Source: Apostichopus japonicus (lineage: Eukaryota; Echinodermata; Holothuroidea; Aspidochirotida; Stichopodidae). From it: DNA of 64,000 nucleotides. The position numbers were made by a program, and so were the translations under genes. Location: NCBI RefSeq assembly GCF_037975245.1, contig NC_092576.1:36422611-36486610 (forward strand). The letters run 5' to 3'. Shown here piece by piece: positions 1 to 12,500 of this stretch. Position 1 is the stretch's first letter; each line of letters opens with the position of its first letter. Under the pieces are notes generated by a model. That model ran no database searches and had not been told where the DNA came from. It saw only the letters and a program-made list of their open reading frames with translations.

Positions 1-454
1 AAGCAAATGACTGAACAAGAAGCTGTTTTCTGTGTTTATAGGGTTAAACTCCCTTCGCTGTTGCTGTGGTTATTCAAAACGAGAAGCCTAGATGTTGTAA
101 ATTAAAAAGCATCAATTTAAACAGAGCAGACTTCTTTGTGACTTATGTAGAAGAGATATAGAAGCACACAGTTCTTGAGAAAAATGTTTCACTCTGAAAT
201 GTTTTAAAAGGGGTATGCATTACCTGTATCTCTGTTCTTGCCTATTTTAATAAAGTACTAAATGGATTGGATATCCCCCTAGCCTAACCCTTTTCCACTT
301 CCTACAATCAATGAAACTATCATCCTGCATCAGCAATCCCAATCATTTTTCATTTTAATATTTCCCAGATTTCTTGTCAAAACTCTGGGCCGACCAATGC
401 ATCTGTTGGAGCTGCTGTTCGGAAGCTACTGCGAGATACACTGGCACTGTGAAG
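1..454. other. Intergenic, no gene seen
   Basis: No open frame with coding character and no recognisable repeat family on either strand. AT-rich. Confidence 0.5.
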
Positions 455-660
455 CAAGTGACTGATATTTAAAAGCTCATTTTATGACCAAATACTTCCC
501 AAGGCCTGGCCAGTGATCAGAAGCATGAGAATGATGCTTTGTTATTAACAAGTGATTGGTTTTAAAAACTTAATTTATGCCATAATGCTTCCCAAGGCAT
601 AGCCAGTGATGAGAAGCATGGGAATGATCATGTTCTGTTACAAACAAGAGACTGGTATGG
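455..660. repeat. Degenerate tandem repeat, about 95-bp period
   Basis: Two full imperfect units begin with caagtgactg (455) and caagtgattg (549), and a third partial unit starts at 645 (caagagactgg). Shared internal words include cttcccaaggc and gagaagcat. More diverged traces may continue to about 830. Confidence 0.65.
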
Positions 661-2030
661 TAAAGAAGGCTAGTGTTATGGTCCTGGCATTGCAAACAAG
701 TGTTAGGCTAGTCAAAGCTGACTTAGGTAGAGAAAGTGCAATATTGGTGTTTGCTAAATAAGTGAATGGTCTTGAAGACAGCTTGCTATTGCTGATAAGG
801 AACATTTTTGTGGTTTTATCAAGAGGTGAATGAAGAGATACTGTTATTTGAATGCTTCCAGTAACAGCCTAGTAATCAAAGAGATATCTAAACTGCTATC
901 CTGTGGGGTTTTTCATTGTCTTAATAACTCTTCGATCATAAAAAAAAACAGAAGAAAGTTTTTTTTGGGTGAAGATGTGTAGACTTGTGTTTCAGCCTCA
1001 TCAGAGAAGAGCTGCATGAAAGAGGTGAATATGTTTTAGTTCTTTTAAGAAATTACTGAATATGGAAAACTAGCTGTATAGTTTGACATGAAAGCTTGTC
1101 CAAGCTTTAAGTTCTGTGTTGGTAAGATCAATGGGGGTCTGACATGAAAATGTTGTTTATCCATCTGAGCTAGAATCTTACCTCTGGGTGTATGTACGTC
1201 ATATTCAGTTTGGCTGTTTTAGAAGTGACTGGGTATGAAAGACAAGTCTTAGATAAGCTCTTTAAAAAATAAACATAGATGTTCAACTGGTCCATCTATA
1301 TTGATGTATTTTTTAATTTAAAGTTTGTAACATTTTGGGTTTTTTATGCCAAAGAAGGAAGTTTACATCTCACTAGACATATAAAAAAAAAAAAAAAATA
1401 AACGATTACTCCCCAGGAATTATTGCAACATAAACCAATTTACTTTTATGCCCACATGATAGAGGAATTTGTCCACCAAGATGCATTTGAAACCATTTTC
1501 TAGAGTTCAGGTTAAGGAGAGCTTTTGTCTATGAGATATGATGTGTCTTCTTTTTGAAACATCAGAACCAGGAACATTTCGTTTTCCAACCTTTTTGTTG
1601 TTGTAATTTCTTCGGAAGTCTCATACCTGTAATGATTATTTCAATGATAATGATAATGATAATTTCACTATTATATAGTGACTATGTTTTACTTATCAAC
1701 TTTAGCAAGGACCAGGTCATACCATGTGTGTCCTTAAAATCAGTGACATAGCCATTATACAAGAAGAAGTAAATCGGTATTGTGAGCCTACCTACAGGGT
1801 CATCGTATAAATTAATCCTCATTATAATATTGGAGAACAAGTGTAAAATCGATGTAAATACTGAAAAGCCTCCCTGTCAATAAATCGAACAATGTTCCGT
1901 AAATCTGTGTTGTACATGAATAAATGTTACTCGTTTTGTGGTTGGATGTAAAACGACTGAAGTACCAAAAGCATTCACATTTACAGCATATGATGGCAAG
2001 CGAAAGTACCGCGATCATAAAAACAACATG
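661..2030. other. Intergenic, no gene seen
   Basis: Contains an A-run at about 1382-1399 and a short (TGATAA)-like run at about 1640-1665. No splice-bounded coding segment is recognised. Confidence 0.45.
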
Positions 2031-2135
2031 TTCATGATGGTGGTTGTTATGAAAGTCAACGATAGATGTACACACAAACAAAATGTTTATGATGGTGGTT
2101 GTTGTGAAAGTCAACGAAAAATGTTGTACATGCGA
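2031..2135. repeat. Two-copy tandem duplication, 55-bp period
   Basis: The block gatggtggttgttatgaaag at 2036 recurs at 2091 as gatggtggttgttgtgaaag. Both copies are followed by tcaacga. Open frames across it are a consequence of the repeat and do not look like a gene. Confidence 0.75.
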
Positions 2136-2477
2136 ACGACATGCGTGTTTTGAACGATCTTGAACTCAAAAAAGTTTATAATCATGATAAAACCGAGTCG
2201 ACTGCACTATAACTGTGTTTTACACATCATTTTATTTCAACGACTAGCTGACGATCACCTTCATACAGCTAGTGAGTTATCAATTAAACCTTTTAGATTG
2301 CATAATGATACGTAATAATCAAAGTATGATGATCAAATTGAATAGATTCCGCACATTCGACACTTTGATAAGATTGCTATATAAGATTGATATGAAGTAG
2401 CCTACAGGTTGAAATTCTTCATGGTAAGGGGAGTAACTGTACGTAGCTCAGTCTATATAGGACATGTGGAAAATAAT

Positions 2478-2542
2478 GTCATTACGTATGTACGTGATAA
2501 CACTACGTACGTTAGTAATATGTATTACGTACGTACGTGGTA
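2478..2542. repeat. ACGT-rich palindromic tract
   Basis: Repeated tacgtac and acgtacgt words, including tacgtacgtacg near 2530, make a short self-complementary stretch. No function is assigned. Confidence 0.5.
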
Positions 2543-2829
2543 AGTATATTTCACTACCTATGAAGTAGCAGTACGTATAAACTGTAAAATATTGACCTAC
2601 ATGCAAGAAATGTACCTACACTTACCTTATACTGTAATTATCTATCATTACAATATTACTTCTCGTTCACTGTACCTCGCATGTATCAATCATCCAACCA
2701 ACAAAGTCAAGCAATTAAAAACGGTTGAGACCCGGTCTAACAAATGCCGGTGACAGTCAAGGTGCGTTCGTTCGACAAACACTATACAGGTATATGCAGA
2801 CAATGCAGACAACACTAAAGCGGTGCACA

Positions 2830-2990
2830 TAATTAGAAAAAGGATATTGCAACAGGATTTGTACAAACTATGAATGGAGTCAGAAAAATCAGATGGGTTT
2901 CAACGTTAACAAATGTGCTGTTCTTCATTTTGGATGATATAATAACCCACAAACTGAGTATTATCTCAATGAAAGAGTAACAGGGTGGTC
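2830..2990 (+). pseudogene. Degenerate LINE fragment (thumb region after YADD)
   Basis: Broken frames read LQQDLYKL, then after a one-base shift EWSQKNQMGFNVNKCAVLHFG, a stop, and NNPQTEYYLNERVT. This matches the conserved stretch just C-terminal to the catalytic YADD box in CR1/L2-like non-LTR reverse transcriptases (WS..W.M.FN..KC.VLHFG). The preserved fragment is short, with at least one stop and one frameshift, so it is a dead relic. Sequence to about 3250 may belong to the same insertion but is not recognisable. Confidence 0.8.
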
Positions 2991-3248
2991 AGGATCCTGT
3001 AAAGTTGGAGAGAGTGATAGCGAATAGATTTGCCTTTAGGTGTACAGCAACAAATTTCTTGTTCTAACTCATTCTTATCTCAGTCTTCATTTCGCATATA
3101 ATCACAGTGGAAAGAAATAATTGAAAAACAATGGTAAAACTTCCTAAATAAAATACACTTTACCCTCATAGTAAACGGAACCTCAAACATTACAAACTAA
3201 TGACACAACTGTTCAGACGGTCCCTGAATAAGGAATTCCTCAGTAGAC

Positions 3249-3290
3249 AATAATAATAATAATAATATTTTTTTTTTCTTTTTTCCTCCT
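3249..3290. repeat. (AAT)n followed by a T-rich run
   Basis: A short run of aataat units is followed directly by a pyrimidine tract. It could be the tail of a decayed retroelement. Confidence 0.6.
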
Positions 3291-3509
3291 GTTTATTTCT
3301 TCGACAATATATATACAGAAACATACAATGTCAAATGTTATTTTGTTGTTACACAATAATTAAACTAGAATGAAGCTGTTTTTTTTAAGTCATCATATAA
3401 ATAGCGTTTCTTACAGTACTGTTGAACTTTTACAGCAAACAGCTAACCCCTGAATTTAGTGGACTAACACAATTAACAAGATATACGCTACTAAACATAG
3501 TTTCAAGAA

Positions 3510-3780
3510 ACTACTCTCGGTGTTTTCTTTGACCTCTTTAAGGCTTTCGACAAGAGTGTCCATCATATTCTACGCAAATTGACATTTCTCTCTACGAGAT
3601 ACCAATGCACATCTCTTGAAAACATGTACTTTTAGTTCTCTGGAATATTCGGTGGTATACCCAAGTCCATGAACTATATTTATAGGTGTCGTACCACAAT
3701 TAATCGTACCACTGACTTACACACTAAATTCGTCACTTTCAAAACCCTCTGATACATAGAAGTTTTCAATTGACATATCT
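3510..3780 (+). pseudogene. Degenerate LINE reverse transcriptase fragment
   Basis: Near 3518-3600 the + strand reads GVFFDLFKAFDKSVHHILRKL. That is a good match to the first catalytic palm motif of non-LTR reverse transcriptases (VFFDLSKAFDSV.H..L..KL), with the first catalytic aspartate in FDL. Downstream traces contain several stops. This motif normally lies upstream of the YADD box, yet the post-YADD fragment at 2830 lies before it here. The two relics are therefore separate insertions or a rearranged element. Confidence 0.7.
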
Positions 3781-4783
3781 TATTCACCATTTGATATTGA
3801 GGTCCTGACCTCTCACGGCACTTGCAAATGTCTATATCATGACTGTTTAGACGTTGAACTGGAAAAGAAGCCAGTTTAGCACACTGAATCTGAATTGAAC
3901 AAGTAGAAAAATGGTTAAATGGTTTATATCAGCTTCAATCATTATTTTTAACACCATCTGTACTTTGATGTTAGTTCTTTCACATGGAGGCAGAAATGAA
4001 AAACAATGATGGTAACTGATAATATGCCAAAGCAAGCATTACAGTAGGTCATTTTAGTTTTTTTTTTTTTCTAGCGACTGTGCTATACTGTTGTACCAAT
4101 GGATCCACTGTTATATCTATCATTTACCTTTTTATTATGTCTTCAAATTCACAAGGAGCTGTTGTTTTCTGTAGAAATAGAATATATTTTAAATTAGTTA
4201 TAGGAAAGGGCCGGGAATATTTTAGACACTGGGAAAGCGGAGAGAAAGTTATGGCTAGATCCCCGTTTTAATCATAACTTTCAGTGTTCGTTACAATATT
4301 ATTATCATTTAGAGAATATTGGCGTACCATCGCAAAAACATTATTTTTGTCTAGAATTGACAACATTGAAATAATGTTCGCTGTTAATAAGCTGTCAAGA
4401 ATTATGATAAAACTAAGCATATGGTCATGTATAGTAATAATGCACACTTAAGTGAGATTGAAATATATAAATGACATATATACTTTACAATAAGATTACA
4501 AGAATTGAGTCTACTCTAAAACGTTTTCTTTCTGGAAACATATTCAGAACAATATTATAAAATATTCTATGATCGTCCATATACCTACCGTATTCTGTTC
4601 AATTATTTAGTCTGGTACGAGCAATTAAAACCTTAGAAGAATAACCCATGACATGTAAATGTAATTCTAGAAAGAAGAGAATATTAATATACCACAACGC
4701 ACCATCTCTTAGGTAAATTGCCATACCATGTCAAGATAAATCTATAATTGAATAACTCTCTTAAGTAACATGTTTTTTTTAAG
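3781..4783. other. Intergenic, no gene seen
   Basis: AT-rich sequence without supported coding segments on either strand. Confidence 0.4.
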
Positions 4784-4877
4784 GTACGAACGATGATGTG
4801 ACGTCATTATCGCACTTAGCGGAGGTACCATTCAAAATAGATCGGATCCCGTTTGAGATGACACAATCCAACAATAG
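4784..4877 (+). CDS. Orphan exon-like segment, unknown protein
   Basis: The 94-nt segment follows a T-run acceptor ending ttttttttaag and precedes a strong donor (ag|gtaagtac). With two leading bases it is open throughout and reads TNDDVTSLSHLAEVPFKIDR, then IPFEMTQSNNR, a composition typical of a real protein. No neighbouring exon in a compatible phase was found on the + strand. It could be an internal exon of a gene with very long introns, a pseudo-exon, or chance. The family is not recognised. Confidence 0.3.
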
Positions 4878-7800
4878 GTAAGTACAGAAGTTCAATTTGT
4901 TGAATAAGTTCCGTTTATCAGTACTGTAAGCTACATTTCTTTCATATTCGAAAATGCGCTAAAAATTATGCTTCAGCTCATAAACATTAAAATTAGGACC
5001 GACACTTAGAAATTTGAGTCTGTTCGCCGCCGACTGCTAGTGTTGACAACTAGGGCCATTACTATAAGTAATACTATTGGTATCATTGCAGAATGAGCGC
5101 CAAGCTTCCGTTAAACTAGACTTGAGTCTTTAATACAATATATTCGTCGCCTGAATGTGTTTGAGTGTATACGAGCACTGACCTATTCATATACAGCAAA
5201 TGAAGAAAGTATACAAATGAAAGAACGTACATTCTATAAAGTCTTTGTCACAATATCGTAGAATACGTATTATACGGTGTCTTGACAAAATGAAAGAGTT
5301 ATAGTAATGCTAAAGTTCACCTTCACAGTATAATTTCGATGTAATTTTATGTATAATATATGTGTTGCTTTCTGTCTGCACATCAATACACAGGTCTTCT
5401 GTCGTGATTTCACAACAGCTAACTCCCGCTAATGTATTACATCATTTTGAAAACCACAACATGTGCATACTTACTATTCCCTGTGTACAACATACTATAT
5501 GTTAACAAACTGTGTCGATGATCAAAACTTCAACTGTCTAATTTTGTCATTTTTCATTGAGAACCCTTTTCACTAAACTAGGGAGTAATTGTCTCCCTGC
5601 GTTCGACCACGACACCCCTGTTTAATGCACATATCTCTCTGTTAAACGGTCGTATAAGCCAAACGTGTAGTAAGTTCGCGATGGTACTCCAATTCTAGCA
5701 TATATACGTATTCGTCCTCGTGAATGTATACTTGCACTCAAACTCTAAGATATACAACAGTATACAATATGAAGTACAAGTACTCTTGCCAATTAGTTTG
5801 TACTCGTCCTGGTACACACCAATTGGCATTACACTTGTATTTGTAATGATGATGTTGAACTTGATTGATTGTTTTACTCACCATTTAATTGATTATAACT
5901 CATAGAGATCAATTTTCCTAAAAATGTTACAATTCGTAACGAAACAAAAAGTGAAATCACACATCTTTATCAATTGTTATGAACAAACACTATTCCCTTT
6001 ACATAATATAAGTAAACGTAAGAAACAATCACGTACATTGTAATTACTTACTGGTTGACTTAAAATATTATATGGTAAAATATGTTGATGCCAAGGGTAA
6101 CCCGAGTTCTGTGAGGGGCGACCTTTTTCCCTAACCCTTTTTAGAAATGTGTATTTCAGTTAAGGGACCTCTATCCGTGCCTTAATTTGCCAGTGAGTAG
6201 TATGACTTTACGTTCATACATATCAATTGGTTGGTGACCTCTGATGCAGTTATTGCTAGAGACCAACCACATCATGACATATGGTCTGGTCTGGTATGTC
6301 TGGTATTGTGTTATAAATTTTAAGAAAAATAAATCGGGGTCTGGGGTTGAATGTGCCCCTATGCTTCCTGTGTATTGTATATGTTTCACCATTATGCACT
6401 AAAAGGGGCAGTAGCAGTTTTAAATGCCTGGCAATAACATACTGCTAAATGGCAGCTCCTTGGTTCACCAAGTCAAAATCTTAAAATACTTCACATAATT
6501 TCTTTTCAGAAATGTCCCCTTAAACTGTACATTAAACGTTGTGGGGAGTACTTTTTTTTCAGCTGTAAATACAAAGGAACCAGATATATTTACCTGATTT
6601 TAAATACATATAGCACTGGTTATTGATGATTTAGATTTTCAATAGTTAACCTACCTTAAATATTGAACAAAACTCCTGTAGTATTTTATTTGTAACATAA
6701 TCATAATGAACTACAGGTAACAGTTTTACAGTAAATACATCATGTCGCTAAAGCTTAGAAACATATAAAGAAGATATATCATCATTTCTATTCGTGTGAA
6801 CAGGTTTTGTTTTCCTCAACGTTGATATTTCTCTTTGAACTTAAACTACCTCTTTTTCCGTTTAAGTCATATTTCATGCTTTGCCGATGGTTTGTCGATT
6901 TATACCACACACATCAACATACGTGAACACGACGTTACAAATATACAATTTGATATATCCATGGGTAGGAGAGACCGCTTACTCAGTGACACGTGCATTG
7001 TTCAGCATTCAGGCCGCACTTTCCCTCTGTTTTTGCATGTTGGAATGACATTTGTTAATAAATGTTTATAATATGATGTTATCTATATGTCATAATGTAG
7101 TTTGGCACAATATTAGGCAACGGGAGACTGTTACTTCTCATGACCGTGCTGTTACATCATTGATGACATCAACATGAAGTGAGGAGAAAATGTTGTTGTC
7201 AGTCTGTAAATTGTGCTTCAGATACTTTTTTCCTACATGTATTGAAAACGTAAGTTTTGATCTCCTCCCTGCTCGCTGTCCTCAAACCATATTTCATGTA
7301 TCAAACTCTGTCGATCAGATTTTGTAGGAATGCTGTACTACATCAACTTTATCGTAAATAAATACATCAAATGTTATGTTTTAACCATGGTTCATTCAAT
7401 AATGAGCTTATTTGGGGATACAAAGCAGGGAGTAAACACTTCTAGTTTATAAATCAGACACAACAATAATACAGTTTTCAAGACGATCATTTTTCTTTTT
7501 TCGCTAAATAATAGGCAGCAAAGACCAAAGCTTTTTTTGGGGGGGTTTTGTTGTGGTATAATACCCTAATATAGGAAACTAGGTAAGTCCACGCGGGAGC
7601 AATACGGACGATCCTTCGTTACGTGGAAACCTTTCCCCAACATCGCAGCGTAATTGCATTGTAAAGTAGCATTATGTGTTGAGTTGGTCAGTCTGTTGAT
7701 ATCAGATACACGCGTGAGAGAACAGTAGATGGAACAAATCATGGCTCTTCTATCAAAGCAGGACCGAGGAAATAACTCATAAAACCAAAAAAAATAAACC

Positions 7801-8640
7801 AAGAAAAAATCATACGTTTGCGACTGAAACAGAACATGATAATGGTTTTTACACGAAATAAATTTGTATATTGTAATGGCTGGTGGAAAAAAAAAAAAAA
7901 CTGTTAATAGGTCTTTTAGATGAACTGAGGTTATCGAGGTTTGCCATGAATTCGACGCACTGCAAAATTGCAGGGGCGTCAATCTTAATTGAAAAATGTA
8001 AGGGGTGGGCACATGAATGACTGAACATGTATACAACTGACGGAGTGTGCGCGTATCGCATATGGCGAGCGCCGTGGGGCAAAACCTCGGATGGGGTCCA
8101 GAGACAGGCCATAGGTCAATGTTTGGGTCCAGGGGCGAATCCCAGACGGCGCCTCAGGGGGAGCTCAGGGACGTCAAGTTTTTTTTTTCTGTTTGGTCCC
8201 TGAAGTGATATGTCGTGTATAAATATATTTTAGTCACATCTGACAAATGATTAGACTTATCATATCTTACCTTAATGAAGAAGGACTTTATATCTGTTAT
8301 ACATCCGGGTGTCAATAAAATTGAGACTTAACCACAAACGGAAACAATTTAAACTTTGCACACAAGAATAAAATCATCTTGTTAATACAGATGTCTACAA
8401 TGTGCACACATATGGTATCATAACAACATTCGAAAAGAACTAGTGGGTATCTGGGCACATTTTACTTGATCAGAAACATAAACATTTATAAACAAAAAGT
8501 ATTCCAGGGCCATAGCCTGGGTAGATTCATTAGAAGGCATTTGAGGAACTTCGAATAGATGTATCATCCACATTTTACAAAGTGCTGTTTTATATGTGCG
8601 TATATAACAGGGCCTTATTGATGTCATTTTGAGTGGGTGG
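4878..8640. other. Intergenic, no gene seen
   Basis: No exon pair with compatible phase was found. Open stretches at 7566-8112 on the minus strand overlap homopolymer runs (A-run near 7887, G/T run near 7532) and do not resemble protein families. A G/C-richer stretch at 8040-8180 has the look of an old repeat. Confidence 0.4.
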
Positions 8641-8667
8641 GCTAATTTCCATCATGACACTATGTAA

Positions 8668-8760
8668 GCGAAGCGCCACCTTTAGTTGAAGCGTAGTGTA
8701 GTCAGAAAGTTTCAACGTGGTACCCTTTCGAGACAATTGCTGGATAATTTCTACAATTTT
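8668..8760 (+). repeat. Diverged copy of the GCGCCACC hairpin repeat
   Basis: Reads taagcgaagcgccacc, then agttgaagcgtagtg. This is the same core as the clustered copies at 23.75, 24.46 and 25.19 kb, but the right arm of the hairpin has lost its ggcgc. Confidence 0.6.
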
Positions 8761-9480
8761 TCATTAAATTGTGTCGTTCTGAGATGAAAAGATAATGTTT
8801 CTTTAGTTTTTTTTTTTGTAGATGATCGAACGGGGTTACAACCCTATCGCTGGATGCACTGTGCATACCGCCTTATGCATCGCTTTCATTGTACCCCATT
8901 TCGTGCTTTATCATACAATAAACACACGGTACACCGTTGATAAACACCTACTTAACAGACGGGATATTTAATAAATCCAAACAGTTATTGGTTGTCCCTA
9001 CAAACCATGAAAACAGTCTCAATATATGTATAATGTTAATGGAGTCATGCTGGAAAATAGAAATAAGTGAAAATACTACAACATTAATTTTCTAAATGTT
9101 TTTGATTTTCAAGAGAGTGATAGCAAACAGAATACGTGGGACAATGGTAAGGTGTAAAGCTATCCGCTGAACGTGTTACACAACATACTGTACATATGTG
9201 TGTAATCAGTAACGAGAAAGCCGTAGTCAAGACCGTTAACGCTTTACCTTGATACCTTGACTACTGAACCGTATCATGCTTAAAGGCATTCTCTCAGCTA
9301 GAAATTTTTAGAAGGCGGGCCAATTTCATAGGTTTCGCTGGTACACCGTTACTCCACTTTCTGACTTGATCACGTGATACGGTACATGTAATATACTGCC
9401 ATTGTACAGTGTATATCTTGTATGCAAGTGTACGTAATGTATTGCACAGTTTCATGCAGTGTTAGCATAACACACGTAAC
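8761..9480. other. Intergenic, upstream of the small gene
   Basis: No gene is seen. The last 300 bp are the likely 5' flank of the gene starting near 9.5 kb. No TATA box is evident at a convincing spacing. Confidence 0.35.
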
Positions 9481-9586
9481 GTGTGTATTGTGGTCGCCGC
9501 GCTGTTTAGGTTGAAGGCACAGGTTGCTTTATTGCTGGTCCCGATACCAAAAGCAGTAAGAGAAAAAGGGACAGAGAATTGCAGGC

Positions 9587-12500
9587 ATGAAAAGTGTACT
9601 TGAGCTGTTGCTACGTGGACTGGGTCTCCAGAACGGTCTACTGGAACAGAGATCGGGGATCGACAAAATAACCAATGCTACCTTCGCGGAGCATTTACTG
9701 GCATGGCAGATCATACGAGAAGGTAGGCAGCACATTATGCTAACGACTAACGTTATGTATTTACTATTTAGGCTACAGTGTACTGTTTACCGGCCGAAGT
9801 GTTTGGTCTACTCTAGGCTTCCTTGTTATATTATTCAATAGATCGACGCTAGGCCTACTTAGGAGTGGCTAGGCCGACAAAATAAGGCAACTAATACACC
9901 GAGAGCCATAGGCTAGTACTGTAGTAGTATAGTCAGTATTGCGAAGTTTGGAACACTGCGAAGTTTGGAACACTGCGAAGTTCGGACACCCCTAAGAAAT
10001 ACACGATTTCTCCATGACAACAAGAGCAAGAGCCAATTGCACGAAAAACTGAGAAGCTACAGTTATTTTCTCTCCAAAATGACCCAACCATATCAAGTAT
10101 ATTTTCAGGTGATTTATACCATGAGATATTGTTTTGGGTGCTTTAAGGCTTAGGTGTCCGAACTCCGCAGTGTCCATGTTTCTGCAGTGCAGGCTGTTGT
10201 ACTTACTGTAGTCTAGCCAAGGCCGAACATGTGTTATATATGCTTTCTACTTATATTCGCCTAGTAAGCATTATCAGTATGGAAGTCTGTGGTATCATAT
10301 GTGTTTGGTTTATGATTCGGTAGCTTTGCAAATATGAATTGGCCTTAGCCTACATCACTGTAATATGGACATGGATTGGTAAGTAGATCTCCCCACAAGA
10401 AAAAAAAAACTTGAAACAAATGCAACTTCTCATGAGCAGAGCAAAAGTAGAACTACTGTAGCCTAGCTCCAGGCCCAGATTTATACAACGATGCACCATG
10501 CACCGTTAGTTTACCAGCACAATTATGGAGTTCCTTGCAACAAATAAATTAGTCTGACAACTTGAAAATTTACTGCATATCTGCCTGCATGGTCATTCTC
10601 AGTTATAGACTACTAATATGTGTAGCCATTTCATTTTTGTCTGAGCATGGGTTCTTAAATGGTGAAATAACCTCGAATCTGCTGAGCAACTTCAAGATGA
10701 ATTAAGTTTCTAAGGCATTGGGTTCTTTTTACTTTTTAAAGTCTAATATGCATAGGCTAGGGTTTTAACTTTGCTTCACTTGCTTGTCAATCCGCATAGC
10801 CACTATAGCTGTGAATGATTCTTCACTTGCAAAGAAAAAAAGTACACATAAACTCTTCTATCCCGAATTAGAGTATTGCCTAATATCCCCAACTTGGTAG
10901 TAACTTAAAAAAAAAACGGTAGCGGCTACCTCATTTCCTAGTTACTGTAGTGGAAAGTGATATTTAAGTAAGTTTTCCAAATGGAAGTGTAAACTCAACA
11001 GCCTAGATGAATTGACACAAGTAGTATCATCTTACATCAATTTTACAACTGATATCTGCATCCCTTAAAGGACAATGTCACACTCAGAAGTTATGAAGAG
11101 ATTGCCAGCCGATGATAAGATCAAGCAGTTGGAGAAAGTGAAAAGGGAAGCAATTGATGATGGAGACACTGCTCTACGGAACAGGCTACAGAGGCAAATA
11201 AATAAATATGTGTTCAAGAGGAGGAATGAATACTTCCAAAAGGTAACAACAGACAAACAGTCTCTCTGGGATCTACACAAATCAATACGGAAACCAGATG
11301 ACCAGCATAGAAACTTGTTTAATGATGAGCTTGGCCAAAAATTAAGTCAACACTTTGGACGTTTTATTGATGCTTCGAGCAAAGATATTTCACTTATACT
11401 ACCAGACCTATCAACTACTGAGCCACCAGTAATACAAGAGAAAGATGTAAAAAGACAATTTGGACTTGTTAAGATAGAAATTGCGTCTGGTTTTGATCAA
11501 ATTCATTGGTGGGTGTGCAAGTATTGCTCTAAAGAATTAGCTGGCATATTCACTAATTTAGATAATGTAACTTTAAATGAGAATTCAATTCCGTCCCTAT
11601 GGAAGCAAGCTAAAACATCACCTGTGCCTAAAATCTCTATTTCAACATCTGTAAACGACCAATTGACATGTCCAGCATTGGTTTTAAATGTATGCAAAAA
11701 TTATTATTTCCATACTTGACGCAGGCCATCGCATCACACGGTGATGAAAACCAGTTTGCCTACAAAAAAAAGGCGTGTCCTGCACAGATGCTATACTCAA
11801 GCTCGTACATTGTGTTGTTTCTGGTTTAAATCAGAGTGACACAACAGACACTAAAGTTTTATTTTTAGATTTTCCAAGTGCTTTTAATACGGTTTTACCA
11901 AATCGGTTAATCCAAGGTTTGTGTAGTTTTATCGAGGGGCCATGGCTTATACATCGGTTGGCTAATTTTTTACAAGGATGGTCCCGACAATCAAGCTACA
12001 GAAAGGTTATTCAGAGGAATCAAATATTACAGTGGGAGTCCCCCAGGGAGGTCCTCTATCTGCGTTACTTTTTACAATATACACAGATGATATACGTTCT
12101 TTTCTGGGGTGTAATGTAATTAAGTACGCTGATGATACAGCTATATCCCGTAAAATTTCAATTAACTATAAATATATACTATAAATCATGTATTGATAAT
12201 ATGGTCAATTTGTGTGAGCAGAAGAACCTCTTGCTTAATCCTAAGAAATTTAAAGAAATAATTTTTGAAAACATTAACATTAAACATCAAGGTCTCATTC
12301 AGACCAGGGATCAGAAAACTTATGTTCAAGGCTCCTTTGTTGAGCGGGTATCTCATACTTTGTGCTTAGGAGTTGATATTGACGCCAAGTTAACTTTTAC
12401 TAAACATATCTAAAATGATGTCTAAGGTGTATTATGTTGTATCAACGTTGGCATACATTATTCCTTATTTTCATTCTAATGTAAGAGATAAGGCTTTCAA

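Noticed and set aside
2478-2542. ACGT palindromes as a regulatory element
   Set aside because: No gene nearby and no spacing typical of a known operator or enhancer.
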